Positions 1 through 7,500 of a stretch of 11,074 nt of DNA are shown piece after piece (position 1 is the first letter of the stretch; each line of letters opens with the position of its first letter). Source of the DNA: UBA965 sp046303375. Its GTDB lineage: Bacteria > Chloroflexota > Chloroflexia > Chloroflexales > Roseiflexaceae. The notes under the pieces were generated by a model. It worked only from the letters and a program-made list of their open reading frames with translations. It did not search any database and was not told where the DNA came from. Where the stretch lies: the NCBI GenBank assembly GCA_046303375.1, contig JBKCGB010000039.1:1-11074 (forward strand), in the 5' to 3' direction. The position numbers and the translations under genes are program-made.

Positions 1-350
1 GCATGGCGCGTGCGCCGAATCAAGAACTGCGCACCAATCACACCCCACAACACCCAAATCACAAATGAGCCTGGCTGACCAGCCCACACCGCCGCTACGC
101 GGAAGTATGGTTCGAGTTCTTGGGAGCTATAGTTGTAGACGTACTCTACATCGTAGCGTTGCGCCACAAACAGATAGTTGAGCAACACGACCACTGCTAC
201 CACGCCTACCAATGTCAAGCGCGTCCCTATCCGCCCGTAGTTCAAGGCAAACTGACGCCCTGTCGGCACAAGCAAATAACTGATACTTGCCATGGCGGCC
301 ATGGCAATTGTCGCTACAATCAACAACGTCCCAAAGAAATATACTGACAT
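1..350 (-). CDS. ccmF: Cytochrome c maturation protein CcmF, N-terminal part (cut by window edge)
   Basis: CcmF is the membrane haem lyase core of System I, which joins haem from holo-CcmE to the CXXCH cysteines of exported apocytochromes c. Reading the minus strand from an ATG at 350 gives 116 codons open to the window edge. Residues 4-27 and 43-63 look like membrane helices. Residues 89-95 (WAGQPGS), followed by a hydrophobic stretch, match the conserved WAGQ-x-GS segment near the start of CcmF/CcmF-like proteins. The start is supported by a GAGG five bases upstream. It follows ccmE by 42 bp on the same strand. The haem-binding WWD region and its histidines would lie beyond the edge. The family call is secure; completeness of the gene cannot be judged. 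Confidence 0.9.
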   Translation of the reverse strand, partial: MSVYFFGTLLIVATIAMAAMASISYLLVPTGRQFALNYGRIGTRLTLVGVVAVVVLLNYLFVAQRYDVEYVYNYSSQELEPYFRVAAVWAGQPGSFVIWVLWGVIGAQFLIRRTRH

Positions 351-392
351 TCCAGCCTCACTTTGCCAGCACTACTGCGAATTCATAGTCAA

Positions 393-815
393 CTAGGAGC
401 TTGCCTCGGTCTTCATTTGTTCCTGATATTTGGAAGGGCACTTGACTAACAGGTTTTCAGCCATAAATTCGCCGGTCTGCTCGTCGTATTGGCCGATAGC
501 CACGATACTCACTGCCTGCTCAAAATTCGATGGTTTGGGCTCATTCGAGACCACCGTAATCATGTTGCCAGCGGAGTCCTGCAACAAGAACGTAAATTGC
601 CCGGCATCGTTGTACTCACCTTTGCTGCCCAGAAAACCGGCCAACTGCACTCCACGACTCGTCGTTTTGGCCTCTGCAACTGACGTCGTATAGGGGCGCA
701 TCGATGCACTCAACCCGTAATACCCTAGCACAATCGACAGTACGATAATCGCAATACCAATCATATGCAAAGGTTTGAGGGCAAAACGCGACGATGATGC
801 ACTCATGCTACTCAT
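393..815 (-). CDS. ccmE: Periplasmic haem chaperone CcmE, Cys-type (CxxxY)
   Basis: CcmE binds haem covalently outside the membrane and carries it from CcmC to CcmF. The 140-residue protein has a short cytoplasmic N-terminus, one membrane anchor (about residues 17-36) and an OB-fold-like beta domain (about 45-125). The C-terminal haem-attachment motif is Cys126-Pro-Ser-Lys-Tyr130, the CxxxY form, not the His-x-x-x-Tyr of E. coli-type CcmE. CxxxY forms are known from archaea and some sulfate reducers, where systems often lack CcmG and CcmH. The start at 815 has an AGAGGT about six bases upstream and overlaps the end of ccmD by 8 bp. A second in-frame ATG at 806 is possible but has a poorer ribosome site. 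ccmF follows directly. Confidence 0.93.
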   Translation of the reverse strand: MSSMSASSSRFALKPLHMIGIAIIVLSIVLGYYGLSASMRPYTTSVAEAKTTSRGVQLAGFLGSKGEYNDAGQFTFLLQDSAGNMITVVSNEPKPSNFEQAVSIVAIGQYDEQTGEFMAENLLVKCPSKYQEQMKTEASS

Positions 816-1008
816 GCGCTACCTCTTTCTTGATGTCGACACGGGCGCGTGGGGTGGGTGCACCCTCTTCGCGATTCGCGATCTGCGCAGCCAACGCCTG
901 CGTCGCTTTGTCGATGCGCCACATAAACACAAACACCCCAAGCCAAACCACCAAGGCAGCGGCCATTGCCACGTAGATGGCAACACCGGCATCAAGTAAG
1001 ATGGTCAT
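808..1008 (-). CDS. ccmD: Small membrane protein, CcmD-like
   Basis: This 66-residue protein has one membrane helix (about residues 9-29) followed by a charged, helical cytoplasmic tail. That is the shape of CcmD, the small subunit that holds CcmC and CcmE together and helps release holo-CcmE. Sequence alone is too short and variable for a firm family call; position between ccmC and ccmE is the main support. The ATG at 1008 overlaps the ccmC stop as ATGA and has a GGAGG eight bases upstream, so translation is probably coupled to ccmC. An upstream in-frame extension to 1122 exists but runs inside ccmC and has no reason to be used. The tail is longer than in many CcmD proteins. Confidence 0.75.
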   Translation of the reverse strand: MTILLDAGVAIYVAMAAALVVWLGVFVFMWRIDKATQALAAQIANREEGAPTPRARVDIKKEVAHE

Positions 1009-1970
1009 ACACTTGCCTCCCATGGAGTAATACGAGTTTGTAGTACCAACACGCGCTTGCGTATGGCAAACAACCACGCTGCCAAACCAGCAAAGCCAAT
1101 ATTCCCTGCCATAAAGACCCACAATGTGCGTGGATTACTCAACAAACCTGTGCCTGGCGCCTGCATGTTGACCCGTACCGTGCCCGCCGCCACATCGGCC
1201 TCAAGCAGAATCATACGAAACTGCTCACCCGGGAATTCAGGGCGATCCGCCGCTTTGCCTTCGGCATCCAGTGAGGGTTGCAATGTGGCGATATCCTGCA
1301 GACCGGGCATGCGCACTTCAACGGTAGCCACGGACAAGTCGTTTACCGTCTGAAGCGCTTTCAGTTCAACAACGACATCACCGAGTTGACCGATTTTGGC
1401 ACCGTTGATGTCGAGGTAAATGCCCTCACACTTGCTCCCCTGTAAAAACGCACAGTTGGGATGCAACGTGCTGTCTGCGACCCGTGGTGCAATAAACAAC
1501 AAAAAGGGCATTGTGACTGCAGCAAACAGATTATAGACGGCGGCTAAACGGCGCCGACGCTCACCATCATCGACGGATGAGCGTAACGCGAAGTAAGCGG
1601 CATAGATGAGCAACAACACGAGAATGGAGGTTTCGCGTGGGTCCCAGTTCCAGAACGTACCCCACACGACCTCAGCAAAAATTGACCCGGTGACGGTAGC
1701 AAATATACAGTAGAGCGTGCCGACTTCAGCGGCAGCCACTGCCCCCATGTCATCACCGATGCGCCGGTTACGTAGATACTGAATGCTGTACCATGCAGAG
1801 ACCGCATAACAAGCAGTTGTCACCCAAGCAACAGGGACGTGTACGATGATAATACGCCCTGCATCACCTAAGCCCACATATTGTGGTACCACCAAAAACA
1901 TGGCGTAGATGACACCAGCAATCCAAATACCGAGGATTATTTTGGCACCTTGGGCAATATTTGTAGCCAT
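1005..1970 (-). CDS. ccmC: Haem exporter/handling protein CcmC with long extracytoplasmic insertion
   Basis: CcmC presents haem on the outer face of the membrane and loads it onto CcmE. Membrane helices are at about residues 10-30, 42-62, 80-100, 115-130, 145-162 and 283-303. The haem-handling signature is WGTFWNWDPRET at 103-114. The two expected axial histidines are His44 (in HVP) and His170 (in TLHP). At 321 residues it is about 80 longer than E. coli CcmC. The surplus lies between His170 and the last helix: a soluble, beta-rich stretch (about 173-275) with cysteines at 173 and 181, presumably outside the membrane. The ATG at 1970 has a GGAG seven bases upstream. A promoter-like sequence precedes the gene, and ccmD overlaps its stop. 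Confidence 0.93.
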   Translation of the reverse strand: MATNIAQGAKIILGIWIAGVIYAMFLVVPQYVGLGDAGRIIIVHVPVAWVTTACYAVSAWYSIQYLRNRRIGDDMGAVAAAEVGTLYCIFATVTGSIFAEVVWGTFWNWDPRETSILVLLLIYAAYFALRSSVDDGERRRRLAAVYNLFAAVTMPFLLFIAPRVADSTLHPNCAFLQGSKCEGIYLDINGAKIGQLGDVVVELKALQTVNDLSVATVEVRMPGLQDIATLQPSLDAEGKAADRPEFPGEQFRMILLEADVAAGTVRVNMQAPGTGLLSNPRTLWVFMAGNIGFAGLAAWLFAIRKRVLVLQTRITPWEASV

Positions 1971-2004
1971 ACATCTACTCCACCATTACACGGCTATCGG
2001 GTGC

Positions 2005-2033
2005 ATCATACTCTATAGATGGTATATGAGCAA
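2005..2033 (-). promoter_or_regulatory. Candidate sigma70-type promoter for ccmC-ccmD-ccmE-ccmF
   Basis: On the minus strand, TTGCTC (2033-2028) and TATGAT (2010-2005) are separated by exactly 17 bases. The -10 matches five of six consensus positions, the -35 three of six. Transcription would begin near 1998 and give a leader of about 28 bases before ccmC with its GGAG. The 143-bp gap between ccmB and ccmC is otherwise non-coding, which fits a second promoter inside the cluster. Prediction by eye only. Confidence 0.45.
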
Positions 2034-2045
2034 ATGGTGAGAAAG

Positions 2046-2059
2046 GGCATTCCAATGCC
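2046..2059. repeat. Short dyad just upstream of the ccmC promoter
   Basis: GGCATT and AATGCC are perfect six-base inverted arms separated by CC. The dyad lies about 13 bases upstream of the -35-like element of the ccmC promoter. This placement would suit an activator or repressor site; it has no T-run, so it is not a terminator. A dyad this short can occur by chance. Confidence 0.25.
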
Positions 2060-2113
2060 GATTACACAATATTTATACAACAACTATACAAATAGTGTTA
2101 GTCAGCGGTATTG

Positions 2114-2797
2114 CTATTCCCACACCGTGGCAAACAAAAAGAGCGATGTCACAAACATCGTAACTGCATACGCAAGTAATGCTTGAATCGGGGAGATGCC
2201 ACGCTCCCACCCCGACCCAGCCAAGGCCAGCGCCGTGCCACGCACTGCGGTCACCAGCATGGGAATCAAGATGGGGAGCGATAAGACGGCAAATAGTGCG
2301 CCACGCGACGTTGAACGCGCAATGATCGCAGCAACCAACGTGGTACCTGCAACCAGTGCCAAGGCGCCTGACAACAGCATGACCACCACCATCCCCGGAT
2401 TGCGCACCTGCATGCGAAAGAGTACGATTGCGAGCAAGGTCACCAGTACGGTTAGCCCAAGCAACAACACCAAATTGAAACAGAGTTTGCCCAGATAGAC
2501 GGCAGTCGGAGGTGCGGACAGACGCAATGCTGATGCCGTGCGTTGCTCTTCTTCGACAACAAAAACACGCGCCAATGCGGTAAATGCCGCAAAAAGCAAT
2601 ACAATCCACAAAAATGCCGCATGCACGAGGGGTAATTCGGCTGAGCGGTTGAGTGGGCCGAGCCCCAGGCTGACGGCCACCACACTACACACCGCAAACA
2701 GTGCCACTGCATTCAGTGCTTGGCGGTTGCGCAATTCACTGCGCCACTCACGCACAAAAATCGCGCGGGTGGCGCGCCACAACAGGGGATCTATCAT
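2114..2797 (-). CDS. ccmB: Haem ABC-type exporter membrane subunit CcmB
   Basis: CcmB is the membrane subunit of the CcmAB ATPase, which uses ATP to release holo-CcmE from CcmC/CcmD. The 227-residue product is close to the usual family length of about 220. It has six hydrophobic stretches, roughly residues 28-47, 59-80, 103-127, 136-160, 167-187 and 204-224. The EEEQRTASALRL segment after helix 2 (82-93) and LPILIPML (174-181) are typical CcmB positions. Its ATG overlaps the ccmA stop as ATGA, so the two subunits are translationally coupled. A 143-bp gap to ccmC follows. No sign of truncation. Confidence 0.92.
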   Translation of the reverse strand: MIDPLLWRATRAIFVREWRSELRNRQALNAVALFAVCSVVAVSLGLGPLNRSAELPLVHAAFLWIVLLFAAFTALARVFVVEEEQRTASALRLSAPPTAVYLGKLCFNLVLLLGLTVLVTLLAIVLFRMQVRNPGMVVVMLLSGALALVAGTTLVAAIIARSTSRGALFAVLSLPILIPMLVTAVRGTALALAGSGWERGISPIQALLAYAVTMFVTSLFLFATVWE

Positions 2798-3417
2798 ACC
2801 GCCTCCTCCAGCGCCAACGTAATATCGGCAAACCGTGTCTCGCGCGGGTCATTGGTGGCAATCACCGTAATCCCACGCTGACGCTGACGGGCAACCACAC
2901 GCTCTAGCAACTCATGACCACTCTGGTCGAGCATCACACTCGGCTCATCAAGCAACAACAGTGCTGGTTGGTGGAGCAAGGCGTACGCATAGCGCAGGCG
3001 ATGCGTCATCCCCGACGAGTACGTGGCCACCAGATCGGTCCCACGCCCAGCAAGCCCGACATCGACAAGCAACGCATCAAGCGTTGCATCAGTGATATCC
3101 AGACCACGCACGTCCGCAAAAAAACGCAGGTTCTCATGCCCCGTCAACTCGCGGTAGAGCATCAAATCAGGTGCCATCCAGCCAATCGCATGCCGCATGG
3201 TTAGCGGCGCATGCCGTGCACCCGCATCGTGCAACCATATCTGACCCATGCTTGCAGGTTGTAGACCACACATGACACGCAACAGTGAACTTTTGCCGCT
3301 GCCGTTGCGCCCAGTGACCACCAACACCTGCCCATGGTTGACGCGCAACGACACGTCATAGATGACACGCCGCCGCCCATAATCAAGAGTTATTTGCTCG
3401 AGTTCGAGTGCCTGCAT
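2794..3417 (-). CDS. ccmA: Haem ABC-type exporter ATP-binding subunit CcmA
   Basis: CcmA is the cytoplasmic ATPase that pairs with CcmB. The 207-residue protein has the normal length for the family. It shows Walker A GRNGSGKS at 36-43, a degenerate signature YSSGM at 133-137, and Walker B LLLLDEP at 153-159 with catalytic Glu158. Two switch positions depart from generic ABC proteins. The Q-loop region reads GWMAPDL (79-85) without an obvious glutamine, and the H-loop reads ATND, placing Asn189 where most ABC ATPases have His. The start at 3417 has only a weak ribosome site (AGG eight bases upstream); no better upstream ATG is visible. It is the first gene of the ccm cluster, and an extended -10 promoter sits about 35 bases upstream. 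Confidence 0.9.
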   Translation of the reverse strand: MQALELEQITLDYGRRRVIYDVSLRVNHGQVLVVTGRNGSGKSSLLRVMCGLQPASMGQIWLHDAGARHAPLTMRHAIGWMAPDLMLYRELTGHENLRFFADVRGLDITDATLDALLVDVGLAGRGTDLVATYSSGMTHRLRYAYALLHQPALLLLDEPSVMLDQSGHELLERVVARQRQRGITVIATNDPRETRFADITLALEEAV

Positions 3418-3449
3418 AGCGCAACCTGTTCCCCACTAGTATTGCCCCT

Positions 3450-3460
3450 ATTATCACATA
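3450..3460 (-). promoter_or_regulatory. Candidate extended -10 promoter for ccmA
   Basis: On the minus strand the sequence TGTGATAAT (3458-3450) is an extended -10 (TGn) joined to GATAAT, five of six consensus. No good -35 is seen at 16-18 bases spacing, which is common when an extended -10 is present. Transcription would start near 3443, leaving a short leader before ccmA. It lies back to back with the promoter for the acetyltransferase gene. Confidence 0.45.
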
Positions 3461-3463
3461 CTC

Positions 3464-3492
3464 GGCACACTCAGCGCACATGCTGTTATAAT
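3464..3492 (+). promoter_or_regulatory. Candidate promoter for the acetyltransferase-chrB pair
   Basis: A perfect TATAAT (3487-3492) is preceded by TG at 3484-3485, making an extended -10. At 17-base spacing the -35 position holds GGCACA (3464-3469), matching three of six consensus bases. Transcription would start near 3499, about 31 bases before the GTG start. Together with the ccmA promoter it forms a compact divergent control region. Confidence 0.6.
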
Positions 3493-3529
3493 CGCTCACG
3501 GTAGAGACACATCAGCAGGAGCACCGCAC

Positions 3530-4087
3530 GTGCGCACGCTCACCAGCACTCGACTCGTCTTGCGTGACTTCATCCACAGCGACTGGGACGATCTATATAC
3601 CATCATTGGCGATACCCAGACCGTGCGCTACATGCACTTCCGCGACATGGATGCATCCGCCTGCCGTGAGTGGTTCCTCGGCAGTATTGACAACAGCACC
3701 ATCCCTGCGCCTGATGCCTACAACTGGGCGATTACCCTGCAGCACGCACCACACATCATCATCGGCTGGCTGGGCATCGGATCGGCATCACACCCACGCT
3801 ATGAGGGTGAGCGAGATTTTGGCTATGTATTACACAAAAAATATTGGAACCAAGGCATCATGCGTGAGGCACTGCGCACCGTCTTGACATTCGAATTCGA
3901 TACACTCGGCACGCCGTGGATTAGCGCCACACACAGCATTTCGAATCCGGCCTCAGGACGAGTCATGCGCGCTGTGGGCATGCGCTACACCCACACCATT
4001 GCAGACATCGATGCCGACGGGATGCCGTCTGCAGAAGCATGTTATGTCATTCAAAATCCTGCACATCACGCAAAGGAAACACCATGA
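3530..4087 (+). CDS. GNAT-family N-acetyltransferase (RimJ/RimL type)
   Basis: This 185-residue protein has the order of a RimJ/RimL-like GNAT enzyme, which transfers acetyl from acetyl-CoA to an amine; the substrate cannot be told from sequence. The N-terminal beta strand TSTRLVLRDF (6-15) is typical. The acetyl-CoA binding region is centred on YVLHKKYWNQGIMREAL (99-115), where NQG-I-M takes the place of the Q/R-x-x-G-x-G/A loop. The later NPASGRVMRAVGM (139-151) is the usual N-x-x-S-x-x-x-x-x-x-x-G-F/M segment. A GTG start at 3530 is chosen because AGGAG ends eight bases upstream and the first strand starts right after it. The stop overlaps the start of the next gene (ATGA), so the two are probably co-translated. 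Confidence 0.87.
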   Translation: MRTLTSTRLVLRDFIHSDWDDLYTIIGDTQTVRYMHFRDMDASACREWFLGSIDNSTIPAPDAYNWAITLQHAPHIIIGWLGIGSASHPRYEGERDFGYVLHKKYWNQGIMREALRTVLTFEFDTLGTPWISATHSISNPASGRVMRAVGMRYTHTIADIDADGMPSAEACYVIQNPAHHAKETP

Positions 4088-4530
4088 AGTGGCTAACCAA
4101 ATCACACATCAAAGTCGGACGCATCGGCTGCGCTTGGCTCATCATGCGCTTTGTGGACCATGACCCACAATTCATCTTCAGCGATGGAGATGATCTCGCC
4201 TCCGAAGCAGCACGCCTAGGCGCCATTCTGTTTCATGTCGATGGCAGCACCTACGCCCGTGAGGGACTCGAATCGTCGTTTGAGGTGCTGTTGCGCAAAG
4301 CCAACCTCAGCCACGACGCCGCGCTCATCCTGATGGGGCAAATTGTGGGAACGGCTGACATCAAGCAGAGCCCACACCAACACCCCATCGGCGCCGGGTT
4401 GCGTGCCACCTGCGATGGACTGGGTTGGCGCTACCCCGACGACGACGAACGCATCCTGCGCGAGGGCTTCGTCGTGTATGACGCACTCTACACCTGGTGT
4501 CAGCGCCAAGTACAGCTCGGGCGCACCTAA
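4084..4530 (+). CDS. Stand-alone ChrB C-terminal-domain protein (chromate-resistance family)
   Basis: The 148-residue protein matches the C-terminal domain of ChrB (chromate-resistance family). Supporting segments are the N-terminal WLTKSHIKVGRIGCAWLI (3-20, with Cys16), the acidic and histidine positions after it, an SFEVLL stretch (65-70), AD-I at 91-93, and the final VYDALYTW (131-138). Full ChrB proteins carry an extra N-terminal domain and regulate chromate efflux; only the C-terminal part is present, and no chrA transporter lies nearby. A chromate role is therefore unproven and the protein may act in general redox or metal stress. Its ATG overlaps the acetyltransferase stop and has AAGGA (4072-4076) upstream, so both genes form one unit. 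A longer frame from 4039 is rejected because it runs inside the previous gene. Confidence 0.82.
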   Translation: MKWLTKSHIKVGRIGCAWLIMRFVDHDPQFIFSDGDDLASEAARLGAILFHVDGSTYAREGLESSFEVLLRKANLSHDAALILMGQIVGTADIKQSPHQHPIGAGLRATCDGLGWRYPDDDERILREGFVVYDALYTWCQRQVQLGRT

Positions 4531-4538
4531 ACCACACC

Positions 4539-4571
4539 AAAAACGGGGTGGGTGCAATGCACCCACCCCGT
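4539..4571 (-). terminator. Strong intrinsic terminator of the BNR-repeat gene
   Basis: Arms at 4543-4555 and 4559-4571 are perfect 13-bp inverted repeats, G+C-rich, around a three-base loop. On the minus strand the hairpin is followed by TTTTT (4543-4539), the classical rho-independent form, 13 bases past the stop of the large minus-strand gene. On the plus strand no T-run follows, but the hairpin also lies just after the chrB-like gene and may slow converging transcription. Confidence 0.85.
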
Positions 4572-4583
4572 CTACACACAAGC

Positions 4584-7500
4584 TTAAGCGACCACGTTGC
4601 CCACAACCGCTGCAGCGACTTTTTTGGCAAAAGCGGCGATTTCACCACTTGCCAAACCCCGCATACGACTAAAGACTTCGTCGATTTCTTCCGACATGTT
4701 ACTAAAGACCGCCACTGCCTGATCGGTGGGGCGGTAGTTGCCTACCGACACCGCATCTGCAATCGCGCCCAGCTTGGCAAAGAGCTTGGTGCCGTGATTC
4801 ATCTGTCCAGGCCAGCCCGGCTTGAGGTCGGGGACTTGGATTTCTTTTTCAACTTCCAGCACTTTGTCGTAGAGCGCCTTGGCCTCTGTCGCCAAGTGTG
4901 CCGTAGCAGCATCACGGCCGAGACGCTTGTGCCAGCCGTCCAGCTGGGCACGCACGTCGCGCATGTGATTAAGCATGGCCACTGTCTCACCGGTGCGGTT
5001 GTAGATCTGCATCAGCATCTTGAACTGTGCCTCGAGATCTTCTTGCGTGGCATCTGTGGCGTAGGCATCTTTCACAATCGTAAACGACTGCGTCAGCGTC
5101 TGGCCACCAGCAGTCAACTGCACCGTGTACTCTCCAGGGGGCACCTTGGGACCATAGATGAGTGAGCCGGCTACGGGGTCTTTACCGGCAATTTTGGGCA
5201 ACGCCTTGATACGCATATCCCACACAAAGCGGTTCCAACCAGCATTGGCGGTGGTGCGTCGCAGGTCGTGTTTGTCATCCGACTTCTCGACTTTGGTGCC
5301 TTCGGGGCGGCTAAAGAACTCGTTGATGAGCGTGCCCTTGGCATCATAAAAGGCCAAGCGAATCGGCTCGCTGGCAGTTTCTTTCAGCCAGTAGGTGACA
5401 ATGGCACCACGTGGCGGATTGGCACCCGAATCGAGGAAGGTGCGCTCGATGGCGCCTTCGGGCGTGACGTGCACCGTGTGGGCACACACATCACCCAAAC
5501 CTGCCATGTAGTTCTTGCCAGGAGTACCCGTGTCATCCTCGTTTTCGAACAATGCCGTCAAGATGCGCTCGCTCGGGCGGGGCGCAAACAGATGCGCTGC
5601 ACTGTCACGAATGCTCGGGTTGAACTGACGCAACGGCGTGATATCGTCGAGGATCCACATGGCACGGCCGTGGGTACCACACACCAAATCGCCGTTCTTG
5701 ATGATGAGGTCGTAGATGGGACATACAGGCAAATTGAGCTGGAAGAGCTCCCAGTGCGCACCACCATCAAACGACACGTACAAATTGGTCTCGGTACCGG
5801 CAAAGAGCAAGCCCTTGCGCTCCGAGTCTTCGCGCACGATACGCACGAAGTGGTCGTTTTTGATGCCGGCCACCAGTAACTTCCACGTGGCACCGCTGTC
5901 GGTGGTGCGGAAAATGTAGGGGCGGTAATCGTCCAATTTGTGAGCTGCCACCGAGATAGTGACGGTGTTGGCGTCGTGCGGTGATACTTCCAACGACGTC
6001 ACCATGCCCCACTCTGGCATGTTTTTGGGCGTGACATTTTGCCACGAATTCCCAGCATCGCGTGAGACCTGCACCAATCCGTCGTCGGTGCCCGCCCACA
6101 ATTCGCCACGGCGATGGGGTGACTCAGCAAACGAAAAGACGGTGCAGTAGACTTCGGCACCCACGGAATCACGGTCAATGGGACCACCGGTGACCTGCAG
6201 TTTGGCAGGATCGTTGCGCGTCAAATCAGGGCTAATCGGCGTCCAGCTCTGACCTTCGTTGGTCGTCTTAAAGACCACGTTGCCCGCAGCATAGAGCACA
6301 TTGGCATCGTGTGGCGAAAAGACGATTGGGTATGTCCACGCAAAGCGGTATTTGTGCTTGATGGCACCTTCACCCGACATCGCCTCTGGCCATGTGGTCA
6401 CAAGGCGGATCTGCTTGGTGCGCTCATCGTAGCGTTGCAGACAGTTGCCACCACCCGACGACGAACCGATGGCACCCAGATAGACGATGTTGTCGTCTTT
6501 GGGGTCGACGGTGATGTAGCCACTTTCACCCGTCCCTGCAATCACCACCGCACTCCACGGAATGGATGTGCTCGGGGTACGACTCGGCACGGCCAATGAG
6601 CTGTTGTCTTGTTGCGTACCATAGACGCGGTAAGGCACCCGATTATCGACACCGATGTGGTAGTACTGCGACGTGGGCTGATTGTAGATACTCGTCCACG
6701 TCATGCCCGTATTAAAGGAAATATTGGCACCGCCGTCATTCCCCTGGATCATGCGGTAATTACGATTGGGGTCAATCCACAGATCATGGTTGTCGCCGTG
6801 TGGGGTATCGATTTGGCTAAAGGTAGCACCCGCATCGGTGGATTTCCAGAACGCCAAGTTGTTGATGTAGACGGTGTCAGGGTCAACAGGGTCGGCATGC
6901 ACGTGCATGTAGTACCACGCACGTGACACGAGTAATTCGCTGTCGCAGACATGCGTCCACGTATCACCGCCGTTATCGGAGCGATAGAGACCAGGGGCTT
7001 CGGCATGCTGGATGAGACACCACACACGTCCGGCTTTGGCGGGTGATGCCGTAATGCCCATCTTGCCCAGGATGCCACGGGGAAGGCCTTGGTTGCGCGA
7101 GATGTCTTCCCACGTTTCGCCGCCGTCTTTGGAGCGGTAAATGGCAGAGCCAGCCCCACCACTCGAAATATCCCAGAATTTGCGGTGTGCTTGCCAGGTG
7201 GTGGCATACAACATGCGGGGATTGGTCATATCGACGGTCAAATCGATGGCACCGGAATTTTCGTCGCGGTAGAGCACTTTGCGCCATGTTTCGCCGCCAT
7301 CGGTGGTCTTGTAGATGCCCCGCTCCGTGTTAGGACCAAAGGCATGTCCGAAGGCAGCTACCCACACCACGTCTGGATTATTAGGGTGAATGCGCACTTT
7401 GGCGATATGGCGCGTGTCGGTCAGGCCCATATGGCGCCAGGTTTTGCCGGCATCAGTGGAGCGATAGACGCCGTCGCCGTGCGAGACGTCAATACGGATG

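Noticed and set aside
120..347. Plus-strand frame of 75 codons at the left edge
   Set aside because: It is antisense to a clear CcmF N-terminus and has no recognisable protein features.
2073..2609. Minus-strand frame of 178 codons overlapping ccmB
   Set aside because: It is another frame of ccmB, rich in Cys and His, with no family pattern; ccmB has the coupled start and correct membrane helices.
4543..4571. Inverted repeat as a mobile-element end
   Set aside because: The T-run on the minus strand and the place right after a stop codon explain it as an intrinsic terminator; no transposase or target duplication is seen.
4497..5165. Plus-strand frame of 222 codons opposite the BNR gene end
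   Set aside because: It spans the terminator hairpin and runs antisense to a well-supported gene; no ribosome site or domain is seen.
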